From Alcanivorax sediminis (lineage in GTDB: Bacteria; Pseudomonadota; Gammaproteobacteria; Pseudomonadales; Alcanivoracaceae), in the NCBI RefSeq assembly GCF_009601165.1, contig NZ_WIRE01000001.1, forward strand, positions 1,984,001-2,048,000: a stretch of 64,000 nucleotides of DNA. The letters are read 5' to 3'. Positions within the stretch are counted from its first letter, which is position 1. The number at the start of each line of letters is the position of its first letter. The translations under genes were made by a program, and so were the position numbers. Shown here one piece after another: positions 24,662 to 34,015 of the stretch. A model generated the notes under the pieces. It was not told the DNA's origin and did not search any database. It was given only the letters and a program-made list of their open reading frames with translations.

Positions 24662-25614
24662 CTAGCAGTGCAACCGATTACATTGGCATGTGGTATCAAG
24701 CCCGGGCAAAACTGGGTGTGGATGATCGCATCGATTTCATGTTTGTGGACCGGGCTACGGGTCAACGCACCAGCGTGATTTTGCGCCACCGTGACTGTGA
24801 TGGAGTGGGAGGGATTCTTGTCTCTGCCCGGCGCGTCGGCATGACGCCGCCGGCGGTACCCGGTGGCAAGCAACGCACGCCGCCCCCTTTCTGGAGACGC
24901 TGGCAATCGGACCCGGTTGGGAAACAGGCGCAAGCGCCTCAATGGTGTCATTTCGAGACAGCAGGGGAACCCTCTGTTAAGCCATTGATGCAGTGGTTGA
25001 ACGAAGAACAGACCGCGGCACTTTACCGCTATGCGGAAAACCAAAAGGTGTCTCTGAACAGCTTGCTGTTGCTTGCGTTGCACCGTGCAGTCTGCGCAAC
25101 GCTGATGGTCAGGCCACAGCCAGGGAGCTGGTGCTTTCCCGTCAATATGCGTAATGCCGTTGTTATTCCCTCTCAGGAGATGAACCTCTCCAGCGCGTTT
25201 TATCTGACAGTCTGCCCCCAGGATCAGCCTGGCGATATTGATCAGGCAATTCGCGCCAACCTCAAGGCGAACGTGCACTGGCGCTTCTGGCATCTGGCGC
25301 GCATCGGGCGCTTTATTGGCCAGCGGGGCGTGGACTGGCTGTGCGCCAGAATGCTGAACGGCAAAGCGCACTGCGGTTCCTTTTCCAGCCTGGGTGAATG
25401 GCAAATGGACTTTCGCTCAGCCGGAATGGCGGCAGACACGGCGTTCTGCTGCTGTGGACCGGGTAGCCCCAATCATCCGGTGGCTAATGGTGCCATGGTC
25501 GTCAACGGCCGTCTTAATCTGGCGCTGCGACTGCATCCCTCTCTGGGCGCTGATGCCGCTGTTGCACAACGCTGTCTTCAACACTGGATCAAAGGCCTGC
25601 TGGAGTGGATATGA
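24658..25614 (+). CDS. Stand-alone HxxxDG acyltransferase (condensation/WES-like)
   Basis: A 318-residue protein. HRDCDG at about residues 43-48 fits the HxxxDG catalytic motif of the CoA-dependent acyltransferase superfamily (NRPS condensation domains, PapA, wax ester synthase). After it the chain has the expected channel-forming strand and helix (NQKVSLNSLLLLALHRAV) and FPVNMRN, which resembles the conserved VNxR region, plus a final FCCCGPGSPNHPVANGAMVVNGRLNLALR segment like the acyltransferase latch. It is about 100-130 residues shorter than typical members, missing part of the N-terminal subdomain. Start GTG overlaps the upstream stop. Probably joins an acyl chain to a hydroxyl or amine made by this operon. 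Confidence 0.7.
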   Translation: MTSSATDYIGMWYQARAKLGVDDRIDFMFVDRATGQRTSVILRHRDCDGVGGILVSARRVGMTPPAVPGGKQRTPPPFWRRWQSDPVGKQAQAPQWCHFETAGEPSVKPLMQWLNEEQTAALYRYAENQKVSLNSLLLLALHRAVCATLMVRPQPGSWCFPVNMRNAVVIPSQEMNLSSAFYLTVCPQDQPGDIDQAIRANLKANVHWRFWHLARIGRFIGQRGVDWLCARMLNGKAHCGSFSSLGEWQMDFRSAGMAADTAFCCCGPGSPNHPVANGAMVVNGRLNLALRLHPSLGADAAVAQRCLQHWIKGLLEWI

Positions 25615-26765
25615 GAATGCCGACCTTGCGCACCGTGGTTGCATTTATTGCGGCACTGGCCATGAGTGTGGCGGTAGCGGCACTTTATCTGGTGCCCCCT
25701 GCACAGCCGGAGCAGAAAGTGCACGACAGCATTCTTGCTCTGGATACCTGGAAGGTGACCTGGCAGGACCAGATTATCCCGGTGTACACCCAGGGGCAGG
25801 TGTCGGCCCGGCATGAATTACCCCTGAGCCTTGAGGTGTCTGGTCGTGTCGAGGAAGTGTTACCGACCTTCGCCGATGGCGGCAGAGTTACCGCTGGAGA
25901 TATTTTGCTGCGGCTGGACCCGGAGCCATTCGAGCTGGAAGTTACCGCACAACAGAACGCCGTGCAGGCGGCACATCTGCACCTGGCAGAAACCCGTGCC
26001 CGCGCCAGGGTTGCGGGCGGCTCCAGTCGCTCATCGGCATTGGGACGCTTTGAGCCACAACTGGATGAAGCGCGCAGTCGTCTTGCGGCTGCTCAGGCCG
26101 GGTTGCGACAGGCGCAACGTCAGCTGGAACAGACCGAGCTGGTGGCGTCGATTAGTGGGCGGCTCAAGGGTGTCAAGGTCATGCCTGGCCAACACCTGCA
26201 GGCCGGGGTCGTGTTAGGGCAGCTTTATCAGGAAGATCTGGTAGAAGTGCGCTTGCCCGTACGTGATGACTGGTTGGCGTTGCTCGGTATCGTGCCCGGT
26301 GATGACACGACTATGGAGCCGGTAACCGCCATTCTGCGTGGACGCTTCGCCGGGCATGATGGTGAGTGGCAGGGCAAGGTGGTGCGTCGGGAGGGTGGTC
26401 TGAACCGCAACCAGATGATGCACCTGATTGTGCAGGTGGCGAACCACGAACAGGATTTACCGTTAGAGCCGGGTGTGCTGGTTCAGGCCGAACTGCGAGG
26501 AGCACCCACCCCCGCCGTGGCGGTGCTGCCGCGCTCTGCACAGGCCGGCACTGACAGCATCTGGGTGCTGGACGAAGACAAGCGGCTACGCCGCCAGCAG
26601 GTAGCGGTGCTCCACCATGATCGAGATCACCTGTATGTGAATGATGGCGTCACCAGTGCCACCCGTGCGGTACTGGCCGGCGACCTGCAATTGCTCGAGG
26701 GTATGCGCATCAACCCCAATCCAACGGCGCCGGGACTGGCGAACGTGAACGGATTGCAGCCATGA
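25611..26765 (+). CDS. RND efflux membrane-fusion (adaptor) protein
   Basis: A 384-residue periplasmic adaptor with an N-terminal membrane anchor (LRTVVAFIAALAMSVAVAALYLV). The lipoyl half-motif SGRVEEVLPTFADGGRVTAGDILLRLD and its partner ISGRLKGVKVMPGQHLQAGVVLGQL flank a short alpha-hairpin (~residues 125-180), followed by beta-barrel and membrane-proximal domains. The ATG at 25611 overlaps the acyltransferase stop. It links the RND pump in the next gene to an outer-membrane channel, which is not encoded here and must be supplied from elsewhere (a TolC-like protein). Confidence 0.93.
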   Translation: MRMPTLRTVVAFIAALAMSVAVAALYLVPPAQPEQKVHDSILALDTWKVTWQDQIIPVYTQGQVSARHELPLSLEVSGRVEEVLPTFADGGRVTAGDILLRLDPEPFELEVTAQQNAVQAAHLHLAETRARARVAGGSSRSSALGRFEPQLDEARSRLAAAQAGLRQAQRQLEQTELVASISGRLKGVKVMPGQHLQAGVVLGQLYQEDLVEVRLPVRDDWLALLGIVPGDDTTMEPVTAILRGRFAGHDGEWQGKVVRREGGLNRNQMMHLIVQVANHEQDLPLEPGVLVQAELRGAPTPAVAVLPRSAQAGTDSIWVLDEDKRLRRQQVAVLHHDRDHLYVNDGVTSATRAVLAGDLQLLEGMRINPNPTAPGLANVNGLQP

Positions 26766-29700
26766 ACCGTTCCATCGCCTGGTTCGCCAACAACAGCGCG
26801 GTCGCCAACCTGCTGATGCTTACGCTGCTGTTGGCCGGGATTGTCGCCATTCCCATGACTCGCCAGGAAACCCTGCCCAATGTGCCGCTGGATCGCATCG
26901 GGATTTATGTGGCCTGGCCCCAGGCAACGCCAGAAAATGTGGAGGCGTTACTGTGCAGCCCGGTGGAAACCGCCATTGATGATCTGGAGGGCACCACCGA
27001 CCTGATCAGTGAGTCCCGCGAGGGGCTGTGCTCCGTGCAGCTGGATGTGCTGGAAGGCCATGATACCCGCACGGTGCTGGAGCTGGTGCGATCACGTCTG
27101 GAGGCCCTGGATAATTTGCCTCAAGGCTCGGGGCGCCCGCGAGTACAGGAACTGATTATTCGCAACCGGGTGGTGCGGCTGATTCTCAGCGGCACTTTGT
27201 CACGACACGACATCTACGAACTGGCGCAGAAGTCCCGTCGCGAGCTATTGAACGACGAGGTGGTATCCAGCGTCGATATTGAAAACCTGCCCGAGCGGGA
27301 AATGTCCATCGAGGTGCAGCGTAATGATCTCTATCGTTATCAGCTGACCCTGGACGACATCGCCGCGGCGGCCAGCCAGAGTGTGCAACGCACAGCCGGG
27401 GGGGTACTGCGGAGTGACCGGGGTGACTGGATGCTGCAAACCGGTCAAAAGCCGGGCGATGTGGAGGGTTATGAACAGCTGGTGATTCGTCAATCCGAGC
27501 AGGGTGACCTGCTGAGGCTTGGCCAGGTGGCGAGGGTGGAAGATGGCTTTTCCCGTGACAATCTCGCTGCCTGGCTAAACGGACAACCTGCGGTCGCACT
27601 GGATGTTTATCGCGTCGGCGAACAGAACGTACTCGACGTGGCCAATGCGGTGAAACGCTGGATACACGAAGTGGAATTGCCCCGCGGCGTCAATGTGCAA
27701 ATATGGACGGACGATGCCCGCCAGTTTCAGGATCGTTCCAATCTGTTGTGGCGCAATGCCCTGCAGGGACTGTTCCTGCTGACGATCATGCTGGCCATTT
27801 TTCTGACCCTGCGTTTGGCGGGTTGGGTGGCCCTGGGCATTCCAGTTTGTATGCTCGGTGCCTGCGCGATTTTGCCGCTGCTGGGTGAGTCATTCAATAC
27901 CATCTCCCTGTTCGCCTTCATTCTGGTACTGGGTATCGTGGTGGACGATGCGGTCATTGTTGGCGAGAGTGTGGACCAGCAACGTCGTCTGGGTATGCGT
28001 GGTTCGCAGGCGGCAATTCAGGGCGCCCAGGTGGTTGCCAAACCCATTCTCTTCGCTGTGCTGACGACCCTGTTTGCCTTCGCGCCGCTGTTGTTCCTGC
28101 CTGGCCCGGAAGGGGCTTTCATGAGGGTGATCCCCATCGTGTCGATCACCATTCTGGTGCTGTCACTGCTGGAATCCCTGTGGATCCTGCCTGCGCATCT
28201 TAGCCATACCCGTCCGGCCAAAGGTATCTGGCTAAAATCAGAGCGGCTGTCCAACCGGATCAACGATGGTCTGGAGCGTTGGCTGGAATACAAGGCGCGC
28301 CCCTTGCTGCGGACCGCCTTGCATTGGCGCTACGTGATGGTGGTGGTGTTTGTCGGCATGTTCGTGTTCTGCAGCGCGCTGGTCAGCAGTGGCTGGCTGA
28401 CCATGGTGCTGTTCTCCAGAGTGGAGGGGAACCGGGTCATGGCCGAAGTGATGTTTCCCCAGGGCACCGGTGAAGCGCGTTTATACCGGGAGCTGCAATC
28501 TCTGGAGCGCTCCGCCCGGCTGCTGTCTGATGCGCTGCAGGAAGAGGGCGCAGCGGTGACCGTGGAAGGCGTGTTTGCCGAGCAGGGCGTTCGCCAGAAA
28601 ATATCCAATGCCCGTGATCCGTCAGCTCGATTCAGGATTCGCGTCACCCTGGGCATACAGGGTGATACTGCGGCCATGCCGCCCCGTGAACTGGCGGCCC
28701 GTTGGCGCGAGCTGCACGGCCCGATTGCCGATGCTTTATCGGTGAAATTTCATGCCAGCCTGATGCAGGTGAAACCGGATATTCATGTGAATATCTTCCA
28801 TCCTGACCTGGAGGTGCTGCAGAGCCTGAGTGACCAGGCGGCACTGGCCCTGTCGCGCATGGAAGGTGTTCACGAGGTGGCCAACAACCTCTACGCCAAA
28901 CGCACTCTGGTGGATATTGAGCTGCGTGAACAGGGTGAGCTGGTGGGACTGCGTGCTGACCAGGTCGGCAGGCAAGTCCGCAATGCTTTCCATGGCATCG
29001 AGCTGGATCGCTGGTTCGAGCAGGATCAGGAGGTGCCTGTAATGCTTCGCCTGGCCGGAAAGGATAGCCAACAACTGACGGATCTGGAGCGTTTGCCCTT
29101 GCAGTTACCGAATGGTGATATGACGGTGCTGGCAGCGGTGGCCGATCTTGAGCGACGGCAGGTACCCGCGATGATCAGCCATTATGACGGTCGCCGCAGC
29201 GCCACGGTCAGCGCCTTTGTGGACGATCATGTGACCACCCCGGGACAAGTCATGGCTGTATTACGCCAGCAGCTGCTTGACCCCATGACTGATGCGGACA
29301 CGGAGTCCGGCTGGACTGTAGCCGGCAAGCCAGCAGCCATTCAGGAGTTTCTCGACTATCTGTCGATCAGCTACCTGATCGCCATGGCTGCCATCTTCTT
29401 CCTGCTCACCATACTGTTTGGAGGTTATGGCCAGCCCTTGTTGGTGATGGCGGCCATTCCCTTTGGCATGGTGGGTGCTTTCATGGGGCATTTTGTTTTC
29501 GGTTACAGCCTTACCCTGTGGTCGCTGGTCGGGGTGATTGCGGTCAGTGGAGTGGTGGTGAATGACAACCTGGTGTTGATTGATGCCGTCAACAATGCTC
29601 GCGCCAGAGGCGTGGCATTACGTCAGGCCGTCATCGAGGGCGTCAGTGGTCGCCTGCGGCCGGTCATGCTGACCTCAATTACCACCTTTGCTGGCGTTGC

Positions 29701-30034
29701 CCCGCTGATGTTTGAGACCAGTGTGCAGGCCCGCTTTCTGATTCCCATGGCCGTGTCGCTGGCATTCGGGGTGATGTTCGCCACCCTGGTGAGTCTGTTG
29801 CTGGTGCCGTGTTTGATCGTGGTCAGTGATGATGTTCGGCAAACCCTGTCACGCTGGCTTTCCCGGTGGCGTGCCCCAGAGGTGTCCGAGATGGATACGG
29901 TGGAGGAGGCCTATGAGCGCGGTCGCCTTAGCGGTGGCTGGATTGCGAGTAACCCCTATCAAGATGCCGTACTGCGTTCTGCCTGGGAAGCAGGTCACCA
30001 GGATTACCTCAATCGTGAACCGGAGGGGCTGTGA
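26762..30034 (+). CDS. RND efflux pump permease (1,090 aa)
   Basis: A full-length RND inner-membrane pump with twelve predicted transmembrane helices and two large periplasmic porter loops. It begins with the family N-terminus (WFANNSAVANLLMLTLLLAGI) and PMTRQETLPNVPLDRI. The helix 4 motif ILVLGIVVDDAVIVGESV keeps the proton-relay aspartates; the matching region in the second half reads SGVVVNDNLVLIDAVN. The C-terminus has an extra ~45 polar residues after the last helix. It belongs to the broad HAE/AcrB-like group, in a branch often found with lipid or natural-product clusters. Position suggests it exports the product of the four upstream enzymes. Overlaps the adaptor by 4 bases. Confidence 0.93.
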   Translation: MNRSIAWFANNSAVANLLMLTLLLAGIVAIPMTRQETLPNVPLDRIGIYVAWPQATPENVEALLCSPVETAIDDLEGTTDLISESREGLCSVQLDVLEGHDTRTVLELVRSRLEALDNLPQGSGRPRVQELIIRNRVVRLILSGTLSRHDIYELAQKSRRELLNDEVVSSVDIENLPEREMSIEVQRNDLYRYQLTLDDIAAAASQSVQRTAGGVLRSDRGDWMLQTGQKPGDVEGYEQLVIRQSEQGDLLRLGQVARVEDGFSRDNLAAWLNGQPAVALDVYRVGEQNVLDVANAVKRWIHEVELPRGVNVQIWTDDARQFQDRSNLLWRNALQGLFLLTIMLAIFLTLRLAGWVALGIPVCMLGACAILPLLGESFNTISLFAFILVLGIVVDDAVIVGESVDQQRRLGMRGSQAAIQGAQVVAKPILFAVLTTLFAFAPLLFLPGPEGAFMRVIPIVSITILVLSLLESLWILPAHLSHTRPAKGIWLKSERLSNRINDGLERWLEYKARPLLRTALHWRYVMVVVFVGMFVFCSALVSSGWLTMVLFSRVEGNRVMAEVMFPQGTGEARLYRELQSLERSARLLSDALQEEGAAVTVEGVFAEQGVRQKISNARDPSARFRIRVTLGIQGDTAAMPPRELAARWRELHGPIADALSVKFHASLMQVKPDIHVNIFHPDLEVLQSLSDQAALALSRMEGVHEVANNLYAKRTLVDIELREQGELVGLRADQVGRQVRNAFHGIELDRWFEQDQEVPVMLRLAGKDSQQLTDLERLPLQLPNGDMTVLAAVADLERRQVPAMISHYDGRRSATVSAFVDDHVTTPGQVMAVLRQQLLDPMTDADTESGWTVAGKPAAIQEFLDYLSISYLIAMAAIFFLLTILFGGYGQPLLVMAAIPFGMVGAFMGHFVFGYSLTLWSLVGVIAVSGVVVNDNLVLIDAVNNARARGVALRQAVIEGVSGRLRPVMLTSITTFAGVAPLMFETSVQARFLIPMAVSLAFGVMFATLVSLLLVPCLIVVSDDVRQTLSRWLSRWRAPEVSEMDTVEEAYERGRLSGGWIASNPYQDAVLRSAWEAGHQDYLNREPEGL

Positions 30035-31590
30035 ACGCATCCGTTGATAAACAGAAACCGCTGGCATTCCAGGATGAAGCCAGTGATGGGCCAGCCGAAC
30101 AACCCCTGGCGGGCCGGCGAGAGTGGATACGTGCCTTGCTGATGGCGTTGGCAGGTTCATTGATCATTGGTGTTATCGCACTGGTGGCCAACTGGGGGCA
30201 TCCGCCCTTTAGCATCGCTGTAGCCGTGGCAGGCCAGATGGGCCTGTGTTTTGCCATGACCTTGACCTCTGCCACCATGATGCAGGTGGCGTTTCGGATT
30301 CCTCGTCGTCCGCTGTTCAAGTTTCTTGCTGCCTCGGCCGGGATAGGCGGGTTCAGCCTTGCCCTGATGACCCTGGTGCACTGGTTGATTGGCACCCCTG
30401 AAGTGTTCAAGACCGTGGCCAGCGCTTCGGCCGTTAGTTTTTTCTACTATCTGCTGTTTCCCCTGGCGTTGCTGAAAGAGCATCAGTCGGCAACTCGCGA
30501 GGCCTACAGAAGCGATCCGCACTGGCGGCGCGAATGGGGACTGAAACGTTTTCCCGTGCCCTATGGTCTGGCCGATTTCCTCCGTGTGGTCTGGCACAAC
30601 CTGGCGCCGCCAGCACGCAAACATCAATCGCTGACGCCGTTCCTCCCGGGAGAGTTCCATCTTGGTGGCGAAAGCCATCACCCTGTCCGGGTTATTTTTC
30701 TGGGGGACTTGATGCCCATGTTGTCCCGCTCCTTGAGCGTGGACGATGCGCTGCGGCAACGAATCGGTGCTGCAGATTATCTGGTGGCGAATTTCGAGGG
30801 CAGCCTGGGTTCCGGTCCATGGGCCTGCCTTCAGCAACAACATTCGGAAAGCGTGCTGGATATCCTGAGCAGCTTGTTGCCTCCAGAGCGCATTTTTCTG
30901 TCGGTAGCCAATAATCATGCGGCGGATTTTGATTACTGGCAGTTTGAGTTCACCAACAAGGTGCTACGGGAAAAGGGCTTCCAGGTGTTTGGCAGCCGCG
31001 AGCAGCCGTCGGTGTTGATTGATGGCTGGCTCAACCTGGTGGGGGCCACAGAGTGGACCAACCAGCCTCATGGTTACCTGTCGTTTCTGGAGCATGCAGA
31101 GCGACACCTGCGCCCGGACGGTTTCAATCTGCTCTATCCTCACTGGGGTTATGAGATGGAGTGCTACCCACGTCCTGACTGGATCCAGCGGGCAAAGTCA
31201 CTGATTGAATCCTTTGACGCCATCGTTGGCCATCACAGTCACCTGCCGGGGCCAGTGACCACTTACGAAGACAGCCAGGGAAGAAACAAGCTGGTTGCCT
31301 ACTCCCTTGGTGATGCCACCACTGGTCTGAAACTGGGGCGCTACCAGCATGGCATGGTGCTGGATCTGGACATCTGCCGGACTACCCATCAGGTCACGGC
31401 GGGGCGCTGGCAGTTCGTGCGTACTCACATCCGTGGCCACGAGGCCAGAGTGGAGCTGCATGCCCGTTGCCCACTTTTTCCGGGATTAAACTGGGCCGTT
31501 GAGCAGGGCCTTGGCGTTTCCCCACCGATGCCCGATCGCCTTGCAAGCAATGCGCCTGCAAAAAGCGCTGCGCAATGGAGCAGCAAGTAA
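30031..31590 (+). CDS. Membrane-anchored CapA/PgsA-family protein
   Basis: A 519-residue protein overlapping the RND gene by 4 bases. Four predicted transmembrane helices occupy residues ~30-145. A CapA-type domain (calcineurin-like metallophosphoesterase fold) follows at ~210-470, with the metal-site motifs GDLMP, NFEGSLG, ANNHAADFDYWQF, YPHWGYEMECYP and GHHSHLPGPV all present. CapA/PgsA proteins work in poly-gamma-glutamate and other capsule-amide systems, usually with a single anchor; four helices are unusual. As last gene of this operon it may modify, cleave or help transport the exported amide product, but that is inference. Confidence 0.85.
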   Translation: MNASVDKQKPLAFQDEASDGPAEQPLAGRREWIRALLMALAGSLIIGVIALVANWGHPPFSIAVAVAGQMGLCFAMTLTSATMMQVAFRIPRRPLFKFLAASAGIGGFSLALMTLVHWLIGTPEVFKTVASASAVSFFYYLLFPLALLKEHQSATREAYRSDPHWRREWGLKRFPVPYGLADFLRVVWHNLAPPARKHQSLTPFLPGEFHLGGESHHPVRVIFLGDLMPMLSRSLSVDDALRQRIGAADYLVANFEGSLGSGPWACLQQQHSESVLDILSSLLPPERIFLSVANNHAADFDYWQFEFTNKVLREKGFQVFGSREQPSVLIDGWLNLVGATEWTNQPHGYLSFLEHAERHLRPDGFNLLYPHWGYEMECYPRPDWIQRAKSLIESFDAIVGHHSHLPGPVTTYEDSQGRNKLVAYSLGDATTGLKLGRYQHGMVLDLDICRTTHQVTAGRWQFVRTHIRGHEARVELHARCPLFPGLNWAVEQGLGVSPPMPDRLASNAPAKSAAQWSSK

Positions 31591-31634
31591 AAAGGGGGCT
31601 GCTGGTGTTCTTCCTCTCATTGCAGCGTCCACAA

Positions 31635-31668
31635 AAAAGCCCGCCTCGGGAAACCGGGGCGGGCTTTT
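31635..31668. terminator. Bidirectional terminator, GAAA loop
   Basis: A 15-bp stem (31635-31649 with 31654-31668, one G.T pair), a GAAA tetraloop, and A/T runs on both sides. It ends the GH3/RND/CapA operon and the converging gpmA. Confidence 0.9.
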
Positions 31669-31703
31669 AGCGTCAGGCATCTGGCCTCAGGCGTTCAGCA
31701 TTC

Positions 31704-32450
31704 TCACGCCTTACCCTGGTTGGCCACCGCTTCGGCGGCCTTGGCGGCTTCCTCTGCATCACCAAGATAGTAGTTCTTGATGGGCTTCAGGTTGTCGTCC
31801 AGCTCGTACACCATCGGAATGCCGGTAGGGATGTTGAGCTTGAGGATCTCTTCGTCAGAGATATCGCCAAGATACTTCACCAGCGCACGCAGGCTGTTGC
31901 CATGGGCACAGATCAGAACCTGTTTGCCCGCCGCGATCTGTGGCTTGATGTCGCTTTCGAAGTAGGGCACGAAGCGCTCTACGGTATCCTTGAGGCTCTC
32001 GGACAGTGGAATTTCCTGTTCCGTGAGGCCCTTGTACACGCGGAAGTTGCCAGCGTAACGCTCGTCGTCACGGTCCATCTTCGGGGGCGGGGTATCGTAG
32101 CTGCGACGCCAGATCAGTACCTGTTCGTCGCCGTACTTCTCGGCGGTCTCGGCTTTGTTCAGACCCTGCAGGGCACCGTAGTGGCGCTCGTTGAGACGGT
32201 AGTCGCGGATCACCGGAATCCACATCTGGTCCATATTGTCGAGTATGGTCCACAGGGTGCGGATGGCGCGCTTGAGCACGGAGGTGTAGGCCACGTCGAA
32301 TTCGAAGCCGGCCTCTTTCAGCAGTACGCCAGCCTTGCGGGCTTCCTCGCGGCCCTGGTCGGTCAGATCCACGTCTTTCCAGCCGGTGAAGCGGTTTTCC
32401 TTGTTCCAAACGCTCTGGCCATGGCGGACCAGTACCAGTTTCGTGCTCAT
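31704..32450 (-). CDS. gpmA: 2,3-bisphosphoglycerate-dependent phosphoglycerate mutase
   Basis: A 248-residue cofactor-dependent mutase (E. coli 250) interconverting 3- and 2-phosphoglycerate in glycolysis and gluconeogenesis. The catalytic histidine is H10 in [27 protein letters not shown], and the second is in [14 protein letters not shown]. The [15 protein letters not shown] block and the flexible C-terminal tail ([10 protein letters not shown]) are typical. It is a single gene facing rnd across 180 bases. Confidence 0.96.
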   Translation of the reverse strand: MSTKLVLVRHGQSVWNKENRFTGWKDVDLTDQGREEARKAGVLLKEAGFEFDVAYTSVLKRAIRTLWTILDNMDQMWIPVIRDYRLNERHYGALQGLNKAETAEKYGDEQVLIWRRSYDTPPPKMDRDDERYAGNFRVYKGLTEQEIPLSESLKDTVERFVPYFESDIKPQIAAGKQVLICAHGNSLRALVKYLGDISDEEILKLNIPTGIPMVYELDDNLKPIKNYYLGDAEEAAKAAEAVANQGKA

Positions 32451-32520
32451 GCGGTGTTTCCTGTACGGGTTTCAGTGCGGCGCAAAGCGTAGCAGAAAAC
32501 CGACCGGAAATTGAGCGTTT

Positions 32521-32548
32521 GCCACCATATTTCACCCCCGATGGTGGC
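32521..32548. repeat. 8-bp inverted repeat upstream of rnd
   Basis: GCCACCAT (32521-32528) and ATGGTGGC (32541-32548) with a 12-base loop, between the divergent gpmA and rnd genes. Operator or cruciform role unknown. Confidence 0.35.
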
Positions 32549-32599
32549 CGGATCGGTGATTCCTTCTCCTCATTGCTGAAATATGGGCGCCCGAGCCCG

Positions 32600-32605
32600 T
32601 ATAAT
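32600..32605 (+). promoter_or_regulatory. Consensus -10 box for rnd
   Basis: A perfect TATAAT lies 28 bases before the rnd ATG (32634). The best -35 candidates (TTGCTG at 32573, CTGAAA at 32576) have spacing or sequence faults. The box falls downstream of an earlier in-frame ATG (32583), which supports the later start. Confidence 0.5.
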
Positions 32606-32633
32606 CGTGGCCAATCTGGTTTCAGGCGGTTCC

Positions 32634-33707
32634 ATGGCTTATATCTGGTGTGAAAAAAATGACGCAGTCGGTAGCTGGCTGGCAGGACTTACCCCCGGCT
32701 GCCCGGTGTACCTGGACACGGAATTCATGCGCGAACGCACCTACTGGCCTGAGCTAGCGCTGGTTCAGGTCCATGATGGTCAAGACATTCGGCTGATCGA
32801 TACCACCAGAATCACGCCTCAGGTGCTGGCGCCATTGTTCATGAACCATACTCTGGTCATGCATGCCTGCTCCGAGGACCTGGAGGCCATTGCCAGTTTC
32901 ACAAGGGCCTATCCTGCGGCCATTGAGGATACCCAGATCGCGGCCGCACTGAGCGGCGAGGACATGCAGCTGGGCTATCAAAAAATCGTCCAGATGCTGC
33001 TGGGAGTGGAGCTTCCGAAGGGGGCCACTCGCACCAACTGGCTGAAGCGGCCGCTCAGCCAGGAGCAGTTGCACTATGCCGAGGATGATGTGAAGTATCT
33101 GCCTGAAGTGACCCGCCTGCTTCGTGAGCGGCTGGCAGGGCTTGGACGCCTGGATTGGTGGCGGGAAGAATGTGAGCGTCTGCTTGGCCAGGCCAGCCGG
33201 GAAGAGCAGCCTGAAGAGGCCTGGCGTGGAGTGAAAGGCGCTGGATTACTGCCGGATGAGGCTCGGGCGGTACTCTCGGTGCTGGCGCCCTGGCGAAACC
33301 GCATGGCCCGTGAACGCAACCTGCCGAAGAGTTTTGTGATCAAGGATGCCCAGCTGCTGGATCTGGCACGGGCGCGTCGCGCTGACCGCGGTATGCTGGC
33401 TGATGTGGGTTTGCATCCGAAAAGTATCCGCCGGGATGGCGATGCGCTGATGGCCCTGATCGAAGAGGGGCACAGTGTGGCACCGCCGCCGCCACTGCCC
33501 GGACCGCCGGATGCCCGTGAGAAGAAGCTGGCCAAGACCCTGCGCGGCAAGGTTGGCCAGATCGCTGACGAGGAGGGACTGAAGCCGGATGTGCTGATGC
33601 GACGCCGTTGGCTGGAATCCCTGATTCGCCACCCTGAGCGGGTGCCCGAGCCACTGACCGGCTGGCGTGAAGATGTGATCACCAAGCCGTTGCTGGAGTT
33701 ACTTTGA
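32634..33707 (+). CDS. rnd: Ribonuclease D
   Basis: A 357-residue 3'-5' exoribonuclease that trims tRNA and other stable-RNA ends. The DEDD exonuclease domain is complete: D28 and E30 in DTEFMRE, the HACSEDLEA block, and YAEDDVKYL. An HRDC domain follows ([20 protein letters not shown]) and a second degenerate one to the end. The start at 32634 is favoured over 32583 because a TATAAT box sits between them. The stop overlaps the YcgL start, so rnd-ycgL-ycgN form an operon, a common gammaproteobacterial arrangement. Confidence 0.94.
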   Translation: MAYIWCEKNDAVGSWLAGLTPGCPVYLDTEFMRERTYWPELALVQVHDGQDIRLIDTTRITPQVLAPLFMNHTLVMHACSEDLEAIASFTRAYPAAIEDTQIAAALSGEDMQLGYQKIVQMLLGVELPKGATRTNWLKRPLSQEQLHYAEDDVKYLPEVTRLLRERLAGLGRLDWWREECERLLGQASREEQPEEAWRGVKGAGLLPDEARAVLSVLAPWRNRMARERNLPKSFVIKDAQLLDLARARRADRGMLADVGLHPKSIRRDGDALMALIEEGHSVAPPPPLPGPPDAREKKLAKTLRGKVGQIADEEGLKPDVLMRRRWLESLIRHPERVPEPLTGWREDVITKPLLELL

Positions 33708-34015
33708 TGTTGAAGGGCAAGCTGTTTTGCTCGATTTACAAGACGCGTAAAAAAGCAGGTATGTACCTGTTTGTTGATCGTCAGAAAGGGCTCAAGGATT
33801 TGCCTGAAGTGCTGTTGGCCCAGTTTGGTCCGGCGGTGCATGTGAATGACATGATCCTCTCCCCGGAGAGGCCACTGGCACGTGCGGATGTGCATCAGGT
33901 CATGGACGCGATCCGTGATCAGGGGTTCTACTTGCAGATGCCGCCCCCCCCGGATGAAGACCTGTATCTGGCTGCGGGGCATCCGGATCGCCCGCGGAAT
34001 CCGGATGGCGACTAA
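33707..34015 (+). CDS. YcgL-family protein
   Basis: A 102-residue YcgL domain protein (UPF0745-type). Characteristic segments are [16 protein letters not shown] near the N-terminus, [12 protein letters not shown], and [24 protein letters not shown]. Small soluble protein with no known biochemical activity, routinely found beside rnd. The ATG overlaps the rnd stop codon and its 3' end overlaps the YcgN start by 11 bases. Confidence 0.9.
   Translation: MLKGKLFCSIYKTRKKAGMYLFVDRQKGLKDLPEVLLAQFGPAVHVNDMILSPERPLARADVHQVMDAIRDQGFYLQMPPPPDEDLYLAAGHPDRPRNPDGD

Noticed and set aside
21954..31590. Operon as the glycine-glucolipid biosynthesis cluster known from Alcanivorax
   Set aside because: As I recall, that pathway uses an NRPS, a glycosyltransferase and a phosphopantetheinyl transferase, none of which is present here.
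32583..32633. Upstream ATG at 32583 as the rnd start
   Set aside because: A consensus TATAAT lies after it (32600-32605), and residues before 32634 do not match the family.
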